From the NCBI GenBank assembly GCA_905221605.1, contig CAJNDS010000136.1:833501-897500 (forward strand): a stretch of 64,000 nt of DNA. Reading direction: 5' to 3'. This document shows, piece after piece, positions 10,051 to 21,595 of the stretch (positions are counted from its first letter, which is position 1; each line of letters begins with the position of its first letter). The translations under genes and the position numbers were made by a program. Under the pieces are notes generated by a model, which made no database searches, was not told where the DNA came from, and was given only the letters and a program-made list of their open reading frames with translations. Origin of the DNA: Symbiodinium natans (lineage: Eukaryota > Sar > Dinophyceae > Suessiales > Symbiodiniaceae).

Positions 10051-12742
10051 GTACACCCTACAATTTCCCGAAGCCCTCAACCCTAAACCCTAAACCCTAA
10101 ACCCTAAACCCTAAACCCTGAACTGATATCATTGCCCCACGAAGGTCATGTCCTGTCTGTGAGGGCTTTGTCGAACAGTGAACTCGCTTTGGGAGGGCTG
10201 CTTGGTCTCATGTGTTCACGGGGGCTTTAGGGTTTAGGGTTTGGGGTTTAGGGTTTAGGACAAGACATGGGATGTGGAAGTTAAACCCCATTCAAAGCCT
10301 GGTATCTGGTTCTGTGCCTAGGCTCCTGGCGACTTCCAGCTGGAATTGCTACACCCTAAACCCCCTGCACCCCTTGTGGACACCCCCCCCCAAAAAATAA
10401 AAAAAACAAACAGAAAGTTAAAAAAAAAAAAAAAGTATATATATATAGATATATAAAGCATAAAGTAAACCCTGTATGACTACTACAGGGGACCTGAATA
10501 CTTGGAATAGGTTTTTTTAGTAGAACTGCAAGGGGCCATAAAGGAATAATATTAGTGTTATTCCGACCCCTATCCCTAAACCCTAAACCCTACATTATGG
10601 TCGTGAGGCTCGGCGCCCAGCAAGGCCCCCGCAACCACACAGCTTGGATGACGCTCTTTGGAGGTTCCGGATTGACCTGCCAGAGAGCCCCAATGCCCAC
10701 CCTAAACCCTATAAACCCTACACCCTAAACCCTAAAACCTAAACCCTAAACCCTAGGGAGTTTAGGGCGTTGCTTGTAATTACTCAAGTTTAAGCTCGAG
10801 CTAAGCAGGCCCCGGTCGGGTGGCCCCCTTTCAGGGCTTAGGTGCGTAAGTCGCTAAACACAACTGCCGGCGAGTTCATGACGGAATGAAGGATTGAGGT
10901 GCCCTATATACTCCCCTAAACCCTAAACCCTTAACCTCAGAGGGTATACATACATACATACATAGGCCTACTTCCCTCATTCCCTACGAAGCACGAGGGG
11001 GTCTGAGAACCCAAGCATCCTGAAGCAGAAGACCCCGAGCCCGCTGTAGCGCACCCGGAGGTTCATGGGTAGTAATGGTTTAGGGTTTAGGTTTCAGGGT
11101 TCAGGGTTCAGGGTTCAGGGTTCAGGGTTTAGCCCACCTATTAAAGGACCAATGGAGCACGGAAAATGCATTATATGATAGGGCCAAAGACCCCATTAAA
11201 TGTGGTAAGTTCATGCGCTTTCTCTGCGAGCTGATACTTTAATTTATTAGTTTTAAACGGGGGCTTTTGCAGTGTTCTCTGCGCTCACTTCGTTCTCTTC
11301 GCTCACACGCTTTTAAGAATAGTAAAGTGAGCCTGCTCACGGGGGTTTGGTGCGCACATTCATGCTTTCCTTCTAAACCTACTGGGAGTACTTAAAGCCT
11401 GCATGCCCTACAGACCCTATAAACCTTGTAAACTTAAAAACCGCATAAACACTACAAACCCTATAAACCCTAAGCCCTCAGCAAGCCCCTGCAGTGTGTC
11501 TGGTCTGCTTGGCGGTTGGCACAAAAACCAGCTGGTCTGTTTGCCGGGTGCCAAAAAAAGACCTATTTGGGGTTCTTAGAACCCTAAACAAACCCTAAAC
11601 CCTAAAGCCTAAACCCTAAAGCCTAAACCCTAAACCCTGAACCCTGAACCCTAAACCCGAAACCCTAAACCCTAAACCCTAAACCCACCCAACCTTCAAG
11701 CAGGCCGGTTACGGCTGGGTCCTGCAGCCTCAATGGGAGCGGGTGGAGGCCGAGAACGCCAGTAGGGGCCGCAGGGCTTGAGGAGTTTAGGAGTTTAGGG
11801 GTTTAGGGTCTAGGGTTTAGGGTTAGGGTTTAGGGTTTAGGCTTTAGGGTTTAGGGTCTGGGGTTTAGGTGTTAGGGTTTAGGGTTTAGGGGCTTAGGGT
11901 TGAAGATTTGTAGGGTCTGGGGTTTTGAGTTTGAGGGATTATTTCGGGTCTAGGGTTATGGGCATTTTAGGTTTTTAGGGTTTTGGGTTTGAGGGTTTAG
12001 GGTTTTGATTTGGGTTTAGGGCAGTCCCTCCTCAAAAAAAAGGTTTTGGGTTGTAGGTTTTGCGCTTTAGGGTTCAGGGTCCTTGGGGTTCATAGGGTTT
12101 TTGGATTTAGTGCTTTTGGGTTGTTAGGGTTTTGAGATGTTTGTTTTTTTGTTTTATGGTTTTTTGGGTTTAGGGTTTATAGGGCTCGTAGGGTTTATCG
12201 GGTTGATGCGGTTGATAGGGTTTATGAGGTTTATTGGGCTTGGTTTAGGGCCCAAGCCCAGTTGCAAGAACTATAAGCCCAAAAAAACACAACCCTACGA
12301 ACCCTGCACTCTATCAACCCATCAACCCTAAACCCTATAAACCCTACACCCTATCAACCCCGAAACCCTATAAACCCTACCCCCCCTATCAACCCGAAAC
12401 CCCCAGCCCAATAAACCCTACACCCTATCAACCCCAAACCGTGTTGACCTGCAGGATGTTACCCCTTATAGGAACAGTCCTTAATGGGGATTACAATCGG
12501 GGTTCCTACATCCCAAATTGACACCCAAACCCTAAACCCTAAACCCCAAGCCCCAAACCCCAAACCCCAAGCCCTAAACCCGAAACCCGAAACCCGAAAC
12601 CCTAAACCCTAAACCCTAATCCCTAAACCCTAAACCCGAACAAGGCTCTCTGGGATGCACGTACCTCACCGACGTTTCCCTGGTGCCACTTCCAGCTGGA
12701 GAGGCCGAGGGAGGCGCCCAAGGGAGATGGTTTTGGGGGGCG
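10051..12742. other. Telomere-type tracts, AT-rich spacer and degenerate repeats
   Basis: CCCTAAA tracts at about 10078-10120, 10570-10593, 10700-10756 and 11580-11690 alternate with unique islands. Bases 11780-12430 are a long run of degenerate TTTAGGG-like then CCCTATAAACC-like sequence, with variants GTTTATAGGG and CCCTATCAACC. A poly-A/TATA spacer lies at about 10392-10460. One island (10608-10700) has a good plus frame and is listed separately. No other gene is recognised. Confidence 0.5.
10608..10700 (+). CDS. Candidate exon, unknown protein
   Basis: It follows ATTATGGTCGTGAG after a CCCTAAA tract and ends near CCCACCCTAAACC. The plus frame is open across the island (31 codons) with the ordinary-looking segment PHSLDDALWRFRIDLPES. 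The donor is unclear: GC after CCAGAGA is possible. Confidence 0.3.
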
Positions 12743-12975
12743 GTTTAGGGTTTAGGGTTTAGGGTTTAGGGTTTAGGGTTTAGGGTTTAGGGTTTAGGGT
12801 TAGGGTTTAGGGTTTAGGGTTTAGGGTTTAGGGTTTAGGGTTTAGGGTTTAGGGTTTAGGGTTTAGGGGTTAGGTGTTAGGGTTTAGGGTTTAGGGTTTA
12901 GGGTTTAGGGTTTAGGGTTTAGGGTTTAGGGTTTAGGGTTTAGGGTTTAGGGTTTAGGGTTTAGTTTAGGGTTTA
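12743..12975 (+). repeat. Longest TTTAGGG tract of the left half
   Basis: About 230 bp of TTTAGGG units with rare TTAGGG and TTTAGGGG irregularities. It starts as GGTTTAGGG right after a GC-rich island whose plus frame is open, so it could provide a GT donor. Confidence 0.9.
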
Positions 12976-13291
12976 GCCCTAAGCCTAGAAACGTAAAACC
13001 CAAAACCTTGACCCATTCTCAGCTCAGGGTATAGGGAGTTCCGGTGCAGGTGAATGAGCTTGGCGTTGAATAAAGTACAGCTTCATGGCTGACATACCTA
13101 TGCGTGTCAAGAGTCAAGAAGTTGTAGGGCGTTTCGCAGTATTCGGAAAGGCGTAAAGCAGCATTCGGCTTGCAAGTAGATCTGGCATGTCTATCGAACA
13201 ATCCTAAACCCTGAGCCCTAAACCCTAAACCCTAAACCCTAAACCCTAACCCCTAACCCTATGACCCTAAACCCTAAACCCTAAACCGCAG

Positions 13292-13400
13292 CCAGGGCCT
13301 GGCGGGCATTCATCGCGACCTGGCGAAGCTGCCAGAGAGCGTGCCGGGACTGCTGGGCAGGAGCCAGGGCACCCCCAACCGAAACTCCAGACCCCAACAG
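13292..13400 (+). CDS. Candidate internal exon, unknown protein
   Basis: Bounded by AAACCGCAG (acceptor) and CAG before GTTTAGGG (donor). Plus frame, phase 1 start: 36 codons open, with AGIHRDLAKLPESVPGLLGR. One other plus frame is also open. Upstream lies a CCCTAAA tract, downstream a TTTAGGG tract, as for the exon at 26844-26953. Confidence 0.35.
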
Positions 13401-14353
13401 GTTTAGGGTTTAGGGTTTAGGGTTTAGGGTTGATTAAACCCCAGAATCCCCCACCCTACAAAAGCCCAGTTTAGGCTTTAGGGTTTAGGGTTTAGGGTTT
13501 AGGGTTTAGGGTTAGGGTTTAGGGTGCATAGTTTAGGGCGTTTAGGGTTTCGGGTTTAGGGTTTAGGGGGTGTCTCGATGAGGGTGTGCGCTGCTCGAAG
13601 AACCTGGGGCGGCGCCCACCCTGAGTTCCTAAGAATAGTTACATTCTTCCCTTGGTATGGGCCCTTACAAGGCTAGCCCTGATATACCCCTTGCATACCC
13701 TATGCATACCCTATACAAACGAAGGGCCCATAGATCGGAACCCTTTGAAGGAGGTGAGTCACCATATTAAGAGCCCGGCTAGCGCTCCATGCCTTCGCCT
13801 CGACCCTGTGGGTTCAGGGTTTTGTTGGGGCTTGTAGGGTCTTTTGAAATGAGGCTTGTAGGCCTTATTGGGTTTCCAGGGTTTACAGGGCTTCTAGCGC
13901 TTGTAGGGTTTCTAGGGCTTCTAGGGCTTATAGGGCTTATAGGGCTTATTATAGGGCTTATAGAGCGTCCATTAGAGGGTTTAGGGTGCTTTCTGATCGT
14001 GCTCAGGTTTCTCGTGCATGTCGCAGTCCGGGAGTTACCAAGGTTCAGGAAAGCCAAACCCTAAACCCTGCACCCGAAGCCTACCTTTTTGTAGGTTACC
14101 TAAGAAGCCCAAAAGGGAGGTATAAAGAGGAACAAAACGGTTCGTAAGGTTTTGTGAAATGCACCCTGCATGGGGTTCAGAACAAAAATGTAACTATACA
14201 TATATATATATATACAGATATTAATTATATTTATCTTTATATTTTTTAGTTACCCTACTTCTAACCCCACTCATATCTACCCCATGACCCCTCCAGAAGC
14301 ATGCCTGGAGGCCTGTGGCGACCTGAAAGGCCCCAGCCCCTTTGGCTAACTTC

Positions 14354-14439
14354 AGGTTTAGGGTTTAGGGTTTAGGGTTTAGGGTTTAGGGTTTAGGGTT
14401 TAGGGTTTAGGGTTTAGGGTTTAGGGTTTAGGGTTTAGG
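14354..14439 (+). repeat. TTTAGGG tract, possible short intron
   Basis: Twelve TTTAGGG units starting as CAGGTTTAGGG and ending TTTAGGGCAGAAAG. The two boundaries read as a GT donor and an AAG acceptor, so the whole ~95-bp tract could itself be an intron. This is inference, with no transcript to test it. Confidence 0.5.
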
Positions 14440-14473
14440 GCAGAAAGCCTTACACCAACGATGGCTCAACCTC

Positions 14474-14565
14474 AACCTTGCACTTTATTTACCTACAGTT
14501 CAGTAGTAACTGCGCCTTAATTAGTAGGTATATCCCGTGAAACTGTAGGTAGAGAGAGTTGCAAG
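14474..14565 (+). mobile_element. Family A element A4 (probable intron 3' end)
   Basis: ACTTTATTTACCTACAGTTC at the left, CTGCGCCTTAATTAGTAGGT core, GAAACTGTAGGTAGAGAGAG and GTTGCAAG at the right. The right end gives an AAG acceptor in front of the exon candidate at 14566. Confidence 0.65.
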
Positions 14566-14711
14566 AATTTCCTGTCCATCACCCACACCGAAATTAAGCT
14601 TCGCCAGAGGAAGGCTCTTCGTGACGCAGCCCGGCGGGGCGCGGAGAAGACGCCCGGCGCCTACTCGGCCGGAACTCACCACAAAAAGAGCCGCACTGGA
14701 CTGAGGATGAG
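14566..14711 (+). CDS. Probable internal exon of an unidentified gene
   Basis: The best-looking small exon outside the 57.4-kb gene. It starts after the family A right end (GTTGCAAG) and ends at a strong GT donor (ATGAG before GTACGTAG). The frame is open for 48 codons and is basic: ITHTEIKLRQRKALRDAARR then a His-Lys-Lys-Ser-Arg segment. It ends in phase 2. An AG acceptor at CGGACCCAG (about 14790) would continue with S-M-R-K-R-K in a frame open to 15116, but another frame there is also open. Protein family not recognised; the composition suggests a nuclear or ribosome-associated basic protein (guess). Confidence 0.5.
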
Positions 14712-15149
14712 GTACGTAGTTAAACCTAGACCCATAGACCCTCGACAGTTCAAGGATCTCTTCAAGGACTGAACCGGGCGCACGGACCCAGTATGCGCAA
14801 GAGAAAGACCTGTGGCTGCGGCCGTATATACTTTGGCCCACGGACATGTTTATCATTTCCTCTTATTGGTACCATCGGCATTACCAATACTGGACATGTC
14901 TCTATTGCAATTTCTTGTACAGTAGCAATGATGCAGGGTGCCTACCGTTTGCATGGTGACCTGGAACAGGTTCATCTAGGAGAAGGAACCAGGCCAGTGT
15001 ATGTAAGCCCTCTAAGCCCTGACAGCCTTATGTTGTTCTGCAATCGCGAATTCTCTCCCAACTTCTTCGACGCAGTCTCTGCACCCTGTCCCCAACTTCT
15101 TCGGATCCTTCTCTGACGGTGGCCCCGCCATCGTGCCATAGGAGCCAGA

Positions 15150-15310
15150 GAATGAGGCACCCTATATCCCCCTATATGTACCCTAAGAGGTACCCCATAT
15201 CCCCCTACATCTACCCGTTAAGGGGAACCCTAGATCCCCCTATATTCTCTTTAAGGGGTACCTTATCTCCCCCTACATATACCCTTTAAGGGGCCCTATA
15301 TCCCCCTATA
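15150..15310 (+). repeat. CCCTATATCCCCCTATA-type short repeats
   Basis: Four to five loose copies of a ~33-bp unit around TATCCCCCTA(T/C)AT and CCTTTAAGGGG. Non-coding. Confidence 0.6.
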
Positions 15311-15789
15311 AAGAATAAAGGGATGTTTTCGGGTACCTCATTCCCCCCATTCCCTGCTAACCAGTCGAGGTTGAAGCTGCTTGGGGGTCCCCCCCCGCGT
15401 CTGCACCAGCCAAGGCAGGAAATGCGTGGTTTTACGGGTCTGGGCCGGAACTGAACCCACATCAGATCCCTGGGCTGGTTCAGGAATCGACTTGCAAAAG
15501 AATGGCCTATTATATGAAGCTTGAGGCAGGTCCCCTGACAATTCAAGAGCCAGTTATAAACGTTATAGCCATCACTAGTACTCAGAATGATGATGCCCAA
15601 GATTCATGATAATCATAGTCAAGACAATTCTCAAAATAACGATAAATTTGCCCTTCTACTTACCCTAAACCCTAACCCCTAAACCCTACATTACTACGAT
15701 GGTTCTTCGGAGGGTGCGGGGTTTGGCTCTCAAGCACAGGGCTGCACTTGAATCCTTGGTTGGTTTTTCTTGTTGGAGCCGAAACAACG

Positions 15790-15900
15790 CAAAGGTAATT
15801 GCCCCACACCCCCCCCCCCACCGCCAACCCCCCTGCCCCACCCCCAACCCCCCACACTCCACCCCCAACCCCCACCCCACCCCCCCCCCCCCCCCCCCCC
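15790..15900 (+). repeat. C-rich low-complexity tract
   Basis: About 110 bp of CCCC(A/T) runs ending in a poly-C run of over 20. Gly-rich or Pro-rich frames across it are artefacts. It is followed by poly-A and TTTCGGG/TTTAGGG units. Confidence 0.85.
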
Positions 15901-16297
15901 AAAAAAAGCAACTGGAAAAAAGGTTATGTTCATGGTTTAGGGTTTCGGGTTTCGGGTTTAGGGTTTTGGGTTTAGGGTTTAGGGTTTAAGGGACCTAAAA
16001 GCCCTGTACAATTGGTTCCCACGCCCTCGCGCAACATCTCCTGCCAAGGGCAGTGGAAGCCTGTCAGTACTGGTGGCTGGAGGTCTGGGGCGACCCTTCA
16101 CTTTTCAATCCTGGAGTTTCGGGTTTCAGGGTTTTAGGGTTTCAGGGTTTAGGGTTTAGGGTTTCGGGTTTCAGGGTTTTACGGTTTCAGGGTTTAGGGT
16201 TTGCTGATGGGGTTTAGGGTTCAACAGTCAAAAGGGTTCCAGGGATCAGGGTTTAGGGAGTCAAAAGGGTGAACGCAGGAGTCGGGTGTGCAATCCA

Positions 16298-16420
16298 ACA
16301 AGGAGGAGCCCCCTTTCTCTACTAACTGTAGTGAAGGACTTATAACCTAATTTAGGATCCTTATAAGCCCATGTTGGGTCCTTATACCTCTACTTAGAAC
16401 TAGGGGGCCCCCCCTTGAAG
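16298..16420 (-). mobile_element. Family E element E4
   Basis: Same orientation as E3 and uninterrupted: ACAAGGAGGAGCCCCCTTTC at the left, GGACTTATAACCTAATTTAG in the core, TAGGGGGCCCCCCCTTG at the right. It provides the intact comparison for the tract-split copy E3. Confidence 0.75.
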
Positions 16421-16732
16421 ACAGGCCCAGCGCGCTTGGGGCCTGTTGACGCCCGAGCTGGTGCAGAGGCCGGGGCGAAAGGGACGTTAATATCATGGTT
16501 TCCCCTACTCCCCCCCCCCCATACTACCCCCCCCCCCCCCCTAGGTTCACCCCTTGAATAGCCTTAATTACGCATAATTACCCCTAAAGAACCCATGATA
16601 GTATAAACTCCTCTTTAGGAGGACCCCCAAATAGGTACAATATCGGATTCCAGCAAGGGGACTGCAAATGCCATGGAAAGTCTCGGGCTTTGGGGTCCGG
16701 ATATCAGCAGTGAAATCGTCATACGGTACAAG

Positions 16733-16836
16733 TACTTACGTCGCCTTCAGTTGAGAACTTTAAACTTTTGGGTTTCCTTAGTAGGAATATTCAAGTTTAG
16801 CCTTCTTTCCCCTTGGCTATTGGAGAACTAAGAGTA
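16733..16836 (+). mobile_element. Family C element C1
   Basis: Shares ACTTACGTCGCCTTCAGTTG, AACTTTAAACTTTTGGGTTT and CCTTAGTAGGAAT with the copy at 25011-25094, with AAGTTTAG and TTGGAGAA near the right end. Non-coding. Confidence 0.6.
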
Positions 16837-17077
16837 GGTTTCGTTTAGGGTTCAGGGTTCAGGGTTCAGGGTTCAGGGTTTAGGGTTTAGGGTTTAGGGT
16901 TTAGGGTTTAGGGTTTAGGGTTTAGGGTTTAGGGTTTAGGGGGAGCCTTCTATGCAGGGAACCATGGGCTGGTTGATCAAAAACCCCTGTTTCCAACAGA
17001 GCCGTACATTTTCTCTTTTTTTGGTCCCATTCTGGAACCTAAGTCCTTAAGTAGCTAAGACCTATAAATCCTAAACC

Positions 17078-17220
17078 GTAAACCCTAAACCCTAAACCCT
17101 AAACCCTAAACCCTAAACCCTAAACCCTAAACCCTAAACCCTAAACCCTAAACCCTAAACCCTAAACCCTAAACCCTAAACCCTAAACCCTAAACCCTAC
17201 CCCCCCCCCCCCCCCCCCCC
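17078..17220 (+). repeat. CCCTAAA tract ending in poly-C
   Basis: About 17 CCCTAAA units followed by about 20 C. Telomere-type tracts ending in a homopolymer C (or starting with G) recur in the window, for example at 55636-55760. Confidence 0.9.
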
Positions 17221-17826
17221 ATGCAGAGAGCTGCCATGGGATAGAGGCCCTTTGCCTCCATGCTGGCGGTCCTCCAGGAGGGCCACAGCAAGGCCTGCAA
17301 CTTGAAGCCCCTAAACCCTACACCCTAAACCCTAAACCCTAAACCCTAAACCCTAAACCCTAAACCCAACACCCTCAACCCTAAACCCTAAGCTCAGTTT
17401 CATCATGCAACCTCTCGCGTGGGAACACTAAGTTGGGGCGCTGTTCAATTGGAATTGGTATCTTGCATGGTTTTCTTGTGTTTTATGGACAGAACGAATT
17501 AACCCTCAACCCTAAACCCTACCCCTAAAGAAGCCCAGTCCTCTCTTCAGGATCCGCACACATGGCGGATGACAACTGTTGTAGTTGGTCATGTCATGGA
17601 AGGGAATTCCTAAACACTGTTAGGGTTTAGGGTTTAGAGTTTAGGGTTTAGGGTTCAGAGTTAGGCGCCTGCCTGACAGCCTGAAAATGGCCTAATATGC
17701 TGACACGACTAGCTGGGGTCTAGGACTTGGCTTATGCCCTCGTCCACTTGACCCTGCTGTTTAGGGATTCGGGGATCAGGGCTACGGTGACTTCCATAAA
17801 GGGAAGTTGGGTTTAGGGTCTAGGGT

Positions 17827-17922
17827 CTAGGGTCTAGGGTTTAGGGTTTAGGGTTTAGGGTTTAGGGTTTAGGGTTTAGGGTTTAGGGTTTAGGGTTTAG
17901 GGTTTAGGGTTTAGGGTTTAGC
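17827..17922 (+). repeat. TCTAGGG then TTTAGGG tract
   Basis: A block of TCTAGGG variants (17817-17838) followed by about 12 perfect TTTAGGG units. Variant units are clustered rather than mixed. Confidence 0.9.
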
Positions 17923-18200
17923 ATGTGTGCCGGCAGCGAGCGAGCGCAGAGGAAGATGGTGGCGTAGGGTCGTATCTCTTGGAGCCTGATGGAAGGTCAT
18001 TTTTTGTGTAACAACAGACAAACTGTCACCAGCAGCATAGCCGCAAACCCATAAACGGGCCAGTGTTTTGCACATTTTGGGGGCTTCAGTAAGCCCAGTC
18101 GCACAAGACAGCTGACCAGGAAAGCGTGTGGGAGCGCAACAAGGCTGGCGTGCGTAACTGGAGGGCCAGGGCTGTGGCATTTCGACCTATCTTGGGGGTT

Positions 18201-18284
18201 TACCTGGGACTCTCTTTGCCTACAATTTCATCGGTGATCTACAAATTAAGGACTGGTACTAGCCCGTAGGTAATAGCATCCCAG
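18201..18284 (+). mobile_element. Family A element A5
   Basis: Starts TACCTGGGACTCTCTTTGCC and ends GTAGGTAATAGCATCCCAG. The core is diverged. Confidence 0.6.
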
Positions 18285-18521
18285 GTAGGGTTTAGGGTCA
18301 CAGGTTACTGTGAACCCTAAACCCTAAACCCTAAACCCTTATGGTTTAAGGTTTGGGGTTTAGGGCTTAGGGTCTGTGACGAGAACAGCCGAGTGGGCGC
18401 AGGCGCGGGCCGGGTGAAACCTAGAGTCCGTTGCAGAAGGGTTTGTACTTTCGGGTTGAGGGTTGAGGTAAACCCTCAGGGTTTAGGGTTTGTACCCTTA
18501 ACCCTAAAGCCTTCTAAACCC

Positions 18522-18605
18522 TACCTGCCACAGCTTAGTAGCAACTGTCTCTTAACATCCAGGTATATATAGAACGAATTCAACTGTAGGTAAAGAGAGT
18601 CCCAG
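18522..18605 (+). mobile_element. Family A element A6
   Basis: Left end truncated (TACCTGCCACAGCTTAGTAG). The right end is a good match: AACTGTAGGTAAAGAGAGTC then CCAG. Confidence 0.6.
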
Positions 18606-18781
18606 GTATAAACCCTAACTCCCCCCCCCCCCTCACCCCCAACAAACTCAAGTCAAGCCTGCGGAGCACTTCGACCCTGAGCCGCGCTTGGCCAAGTGGT
18701 CTGGTAGCCCGAGACCCAGAACCACGCGAATTCGAATTTTCCCCCAAAAACATGGCCCCAACTAAGTCTTTATAGAGGCCT

Positions 18782-18876
18782 TACCTGGGACAATCCTGGG
18801 ACTCTCTACCTAGGTACTTAGGGGGTTATACCTACGAATCCAGGGGTAGCTACTACTAGGTAAATAGAGACCCCGG
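18782..18876 (+). mobile_element. Family A element A7
   Basis: Left end TACCTGGGACAATCCTGGGA followed by CTCTCTACC, so the first bases are duplicated. Right end AGGTAAATAGAGACCCCGG. Third family A copy within 700 bp. Confidence 0.55.
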
Positions 18877-18889
18877 TAGCCCTAAAAAC

Positions 18890-19375
18890 TCAAGCTTGGA
18901 CATTCTTCTACCCGTTCAAGCCCTAAACCCCCAAATCCCCAACACCCCTAAACCCAACCCTGAAACCCTAAACTCTAAACCCCTAAACCCCTGACAACCC
19001 TAAACCCCTAAACAACCCTAAACACCAAACCCTAAAACCCCAAAAGCCTAAACCCTAAAGGTAGAACTCCCTAAAACCCCAAAACCCTAAAACCCCTGAA
19101 CCCTAAACCCTAAAATCCTAGTGGCAAAAAAAACCCTAAGCCCTTAAGCCCTAAGCCCTAAACCCTAAACCGTAAACCCTTGAGACCGAAAATCCTAAGT
19201 CCTAAAGCCTAAACCCAAAACCCTAAATCCTAAACCCAAAGCCCTAACCCTAAACCCTAAACCCTTAAGCCCTAAACCCTTTTAAATCCTAAACCCTAAG
19301 CCCTAAACCCTACAACTTTAAACCCTAAACCCTAAGGCCCTAAACCCTAAAACCCTAAACCCTAACCCTGTAACA
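18890..19375 (+). repeat. Degenerate CCCTAAA-like field
   Basis: About 480 bp of imperfect CCCTAAA, CCCTAAAA and CCTAAGC units with small insertions. It is more decayed than the perfect tracts elsewhere, which suggests tracts of different age. Confidence 0.8.
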
Positions 19376-19807
19376 TCCTTCGCGCCAGCCCTTCTGGCGG
19401 AGGCTCCAGCCTTGGCAGAGGTGCAAGCGGTCTGCGAATCGCCGGATCGGGTCCAGGAGAGTTGTTTTTTATTTTTTTTTTGTCTTGTGGTTTTTTAGGA
19501 AGGGTTTAGGGTTGTAGAGGGTGTTTAAATGGTACGCATTAGAGGGTTGCTAGCTTTCTGCAAACGATGGCTCCAGCGACTGGGTTTGGTTAACTGGACT
19601 CGTACTCTTCCGCTGGTTGGCTGTGCTGAGTTCTGAGAGACATTGAGGGGGTTGAGATGAGGCAAAGGAGGCTTTCTGCTCGCGTCTTGAAGAGCACAAG
19701 TCTGCAAGTTTGCGCAAGGCGTCGTGAGGGTCAGCTTGGCAACAGCAAACGAAAGAATCGAGGCCCCTTAGCCCGATACACACCGTTGATATCTTGTGGT
19801 TGTTGGT

Positions 19808-19929
19808 CTACAAGGAGGGGCCCCCTAGTCGTAAGTAGAGCTATACCCTAAATTGAGTTATAGTGATCCTAGATTAGGTTATAAGTTCCCTTAGCTAGAG
19901 TTAGCATAGTCAGGGGCCCCTCCTTGTAT
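19808..19929 (+). mobile_element. Family E element E5
   Basis: Intact plus-orientation copy: TACAAGGAGGGGCCCCCTAG at the left and GGGGCCCCTCCTTGTA at the right, with the usual TTGAGTTATAGTGATCC core. Confidence 0.75.
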
Positions 19930-20652
19930 AAGACTTTGGCGATCCTCTTTGGCCCGCTTCTGTTGGGTCCGTGAATGCCTCGATGAAGAGGCTCCAACAA
20001 GCTTCGACTCTTCGCCAGACATGTCGTATCAAGCAGGTCCGAACTAAGCCAACCCTAAACCCTAAACCCTCAACCCTCAACCCTAAACCCTAAACCCTAA
20101 ACCCTAACCCAAAACCCTATGATTGTGCATCTCCTAAGCTCCGAAATGCTGGTGGCAACAACTCCTCGAAGCCAGGAATGGGGCTGGCGAGTGCTGGACG
20201 AATCTTGGCATTGAATATTCTGCCTAAAGGCTCAGTGCGCGAAAGCACATCAAGATCCCACCCGGCATTGAGAACATGCAGTTGGGTTTGGAGCTTGCCA
20301 AGAACAACCCAAATCCAACCAGTCTCCTAAACTTAAAACCCCTACAAAAGGCCCGAGCTCGCCTGGGACATGCTTTCCAAAAACCATAAACCCTAAACGA
20401 TCGATGTCTGGGTGCAGTTAAAGCGCACGCGCGCGAGCGAACGCCACAAGGCCCAATCTGGCAACGCCATGGGCCCCTACCCGGCCAGCCATTGCCGGCA
20501 ATGGGTCCAGGACGGCCTTTCCCCGCACATGCGGTTTGGGGTTTAGGGTTTAGGGGTTTTGGATTTAGGGTTTAGGGTTTAGTGTTTAGGGTTTAAGGGT
20601 TTAAGGTTTAGCATTTGGGGAAGTTCGGGTCACGGTTTCTGGTTTCCGCAAG

Positions 20653-20725
20653 GCTTTTGCGCCTGTGGGTTGGGTTCGGAAGGTCCTCCGGGGAACCTCA
20701 GTACAGAGGGAAAGGGCCCCACTGG
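20653..20725 (+). CDS. Candidate internal exon, unknown protein
   Basis: A pyrimidine-rich acceptor (GGTTTCTGGTTTCCGCAAG in context) and a GTAAGAAG donor bound the island. The plus frame is open for 24 codons (AFAPVGWVRKVLRGTSVQRE). An overlapping frame is also open. Confidence 0.35.
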
Positions 20726-21374
20726 GTAAGAAGCACCCTTCGCCAGCTCAAGCTGCGAGGTGCGCATTCTCCTCCTGGTTTAGGGTTGGGGTTTAGGGTT
20801 TAGGGTTCAGGGTTTAGGGTTTTGGGGCGAACTCTCCTCGTGGCAGGTCGGTTGTACAGTACGAGACGAACGCCTGGCAAGCCTTGTATAGTCTGCCCTG
20901 TATCACTTTTGCCTGCGCACACAAGAACCCAAGACAACTTCCCCAATTCAAGCCCGAAACCTGAAACCCTAAACCCTAAACCCTAAACCCTAAACCCTAT
21001 AAACCCTAAAACCCTAAAACCCTAAAACCCTATACCCCTTAAACAATAAACTCTGCAGGAGGGGCGGCTCACAGCCTACTCGCAAGCATGGTGCTCAGCC
21101 CTTTCTGCAAACCCCCGCTCGAATCGAAGCAACCTCACATCTGCATGGGGTTTAGGGTTTAGGGTTTAGGGTTTAGGGTTTAGGGTTTAGGGTTTAGGGT
21201 TTAGTATCCATAGGCGCGCGGAAGAGCATAAATCCTCTTAGCACAGCTGTCTCCCGCCAGACACGAAGCTCTGAAAACCCTAAACCCTAGCCCTAGACCC
21301 TAAACCCGACTAAGATTTGCGGGCACGGCATGGGTGCGTTCAAGCTGCTCCAGGAGGCCTTGTAAGGGCATCTA

Positions 21375-21595
21375 TTTGCTTAAGACCCCCCCCCCCAAAA
21401 AAAAAAAAAAAAACACAAGAAAAACCTAAACCCTAAAACATAAGAGTCCTTTATTGGCTTTATAGGGTGTAATTATAGGGGTTCAATGTAGGGTTTGGGG
21501 CTACTACTCACTAACTAGTAAGAAAGTAAGAGTCCCCGTATTACCCAAATAAGGAAGAATATTCTTTGTTTTTTTTTGCAGGGTTCTCAAGCAAT
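21375..21595 (+). mobile_element. Family G inverted-repeat element G1
   Basis: TTTGCTTAAGACCCCC at the left, GGGTTCTCAAGCAATTGG at the right, with poly-A inside. Similar to G2 at 22404-22578. Confidence 0.55.

Noticed and set aside
12743-12975. True chromosome end
   Set aside because: TTTAGGG tracts here and elsewhere are short, in both orientations and flanked by unique DNA, so they are interstitial.
14793-15116. 107-codon frame starting MRKRKTCGCG
   Set aside because: It could continue the exon at 14566-14711, but an alternative frame is open over much of it and no acceptor choice is decisive. Mentioned only in that exon's entry.
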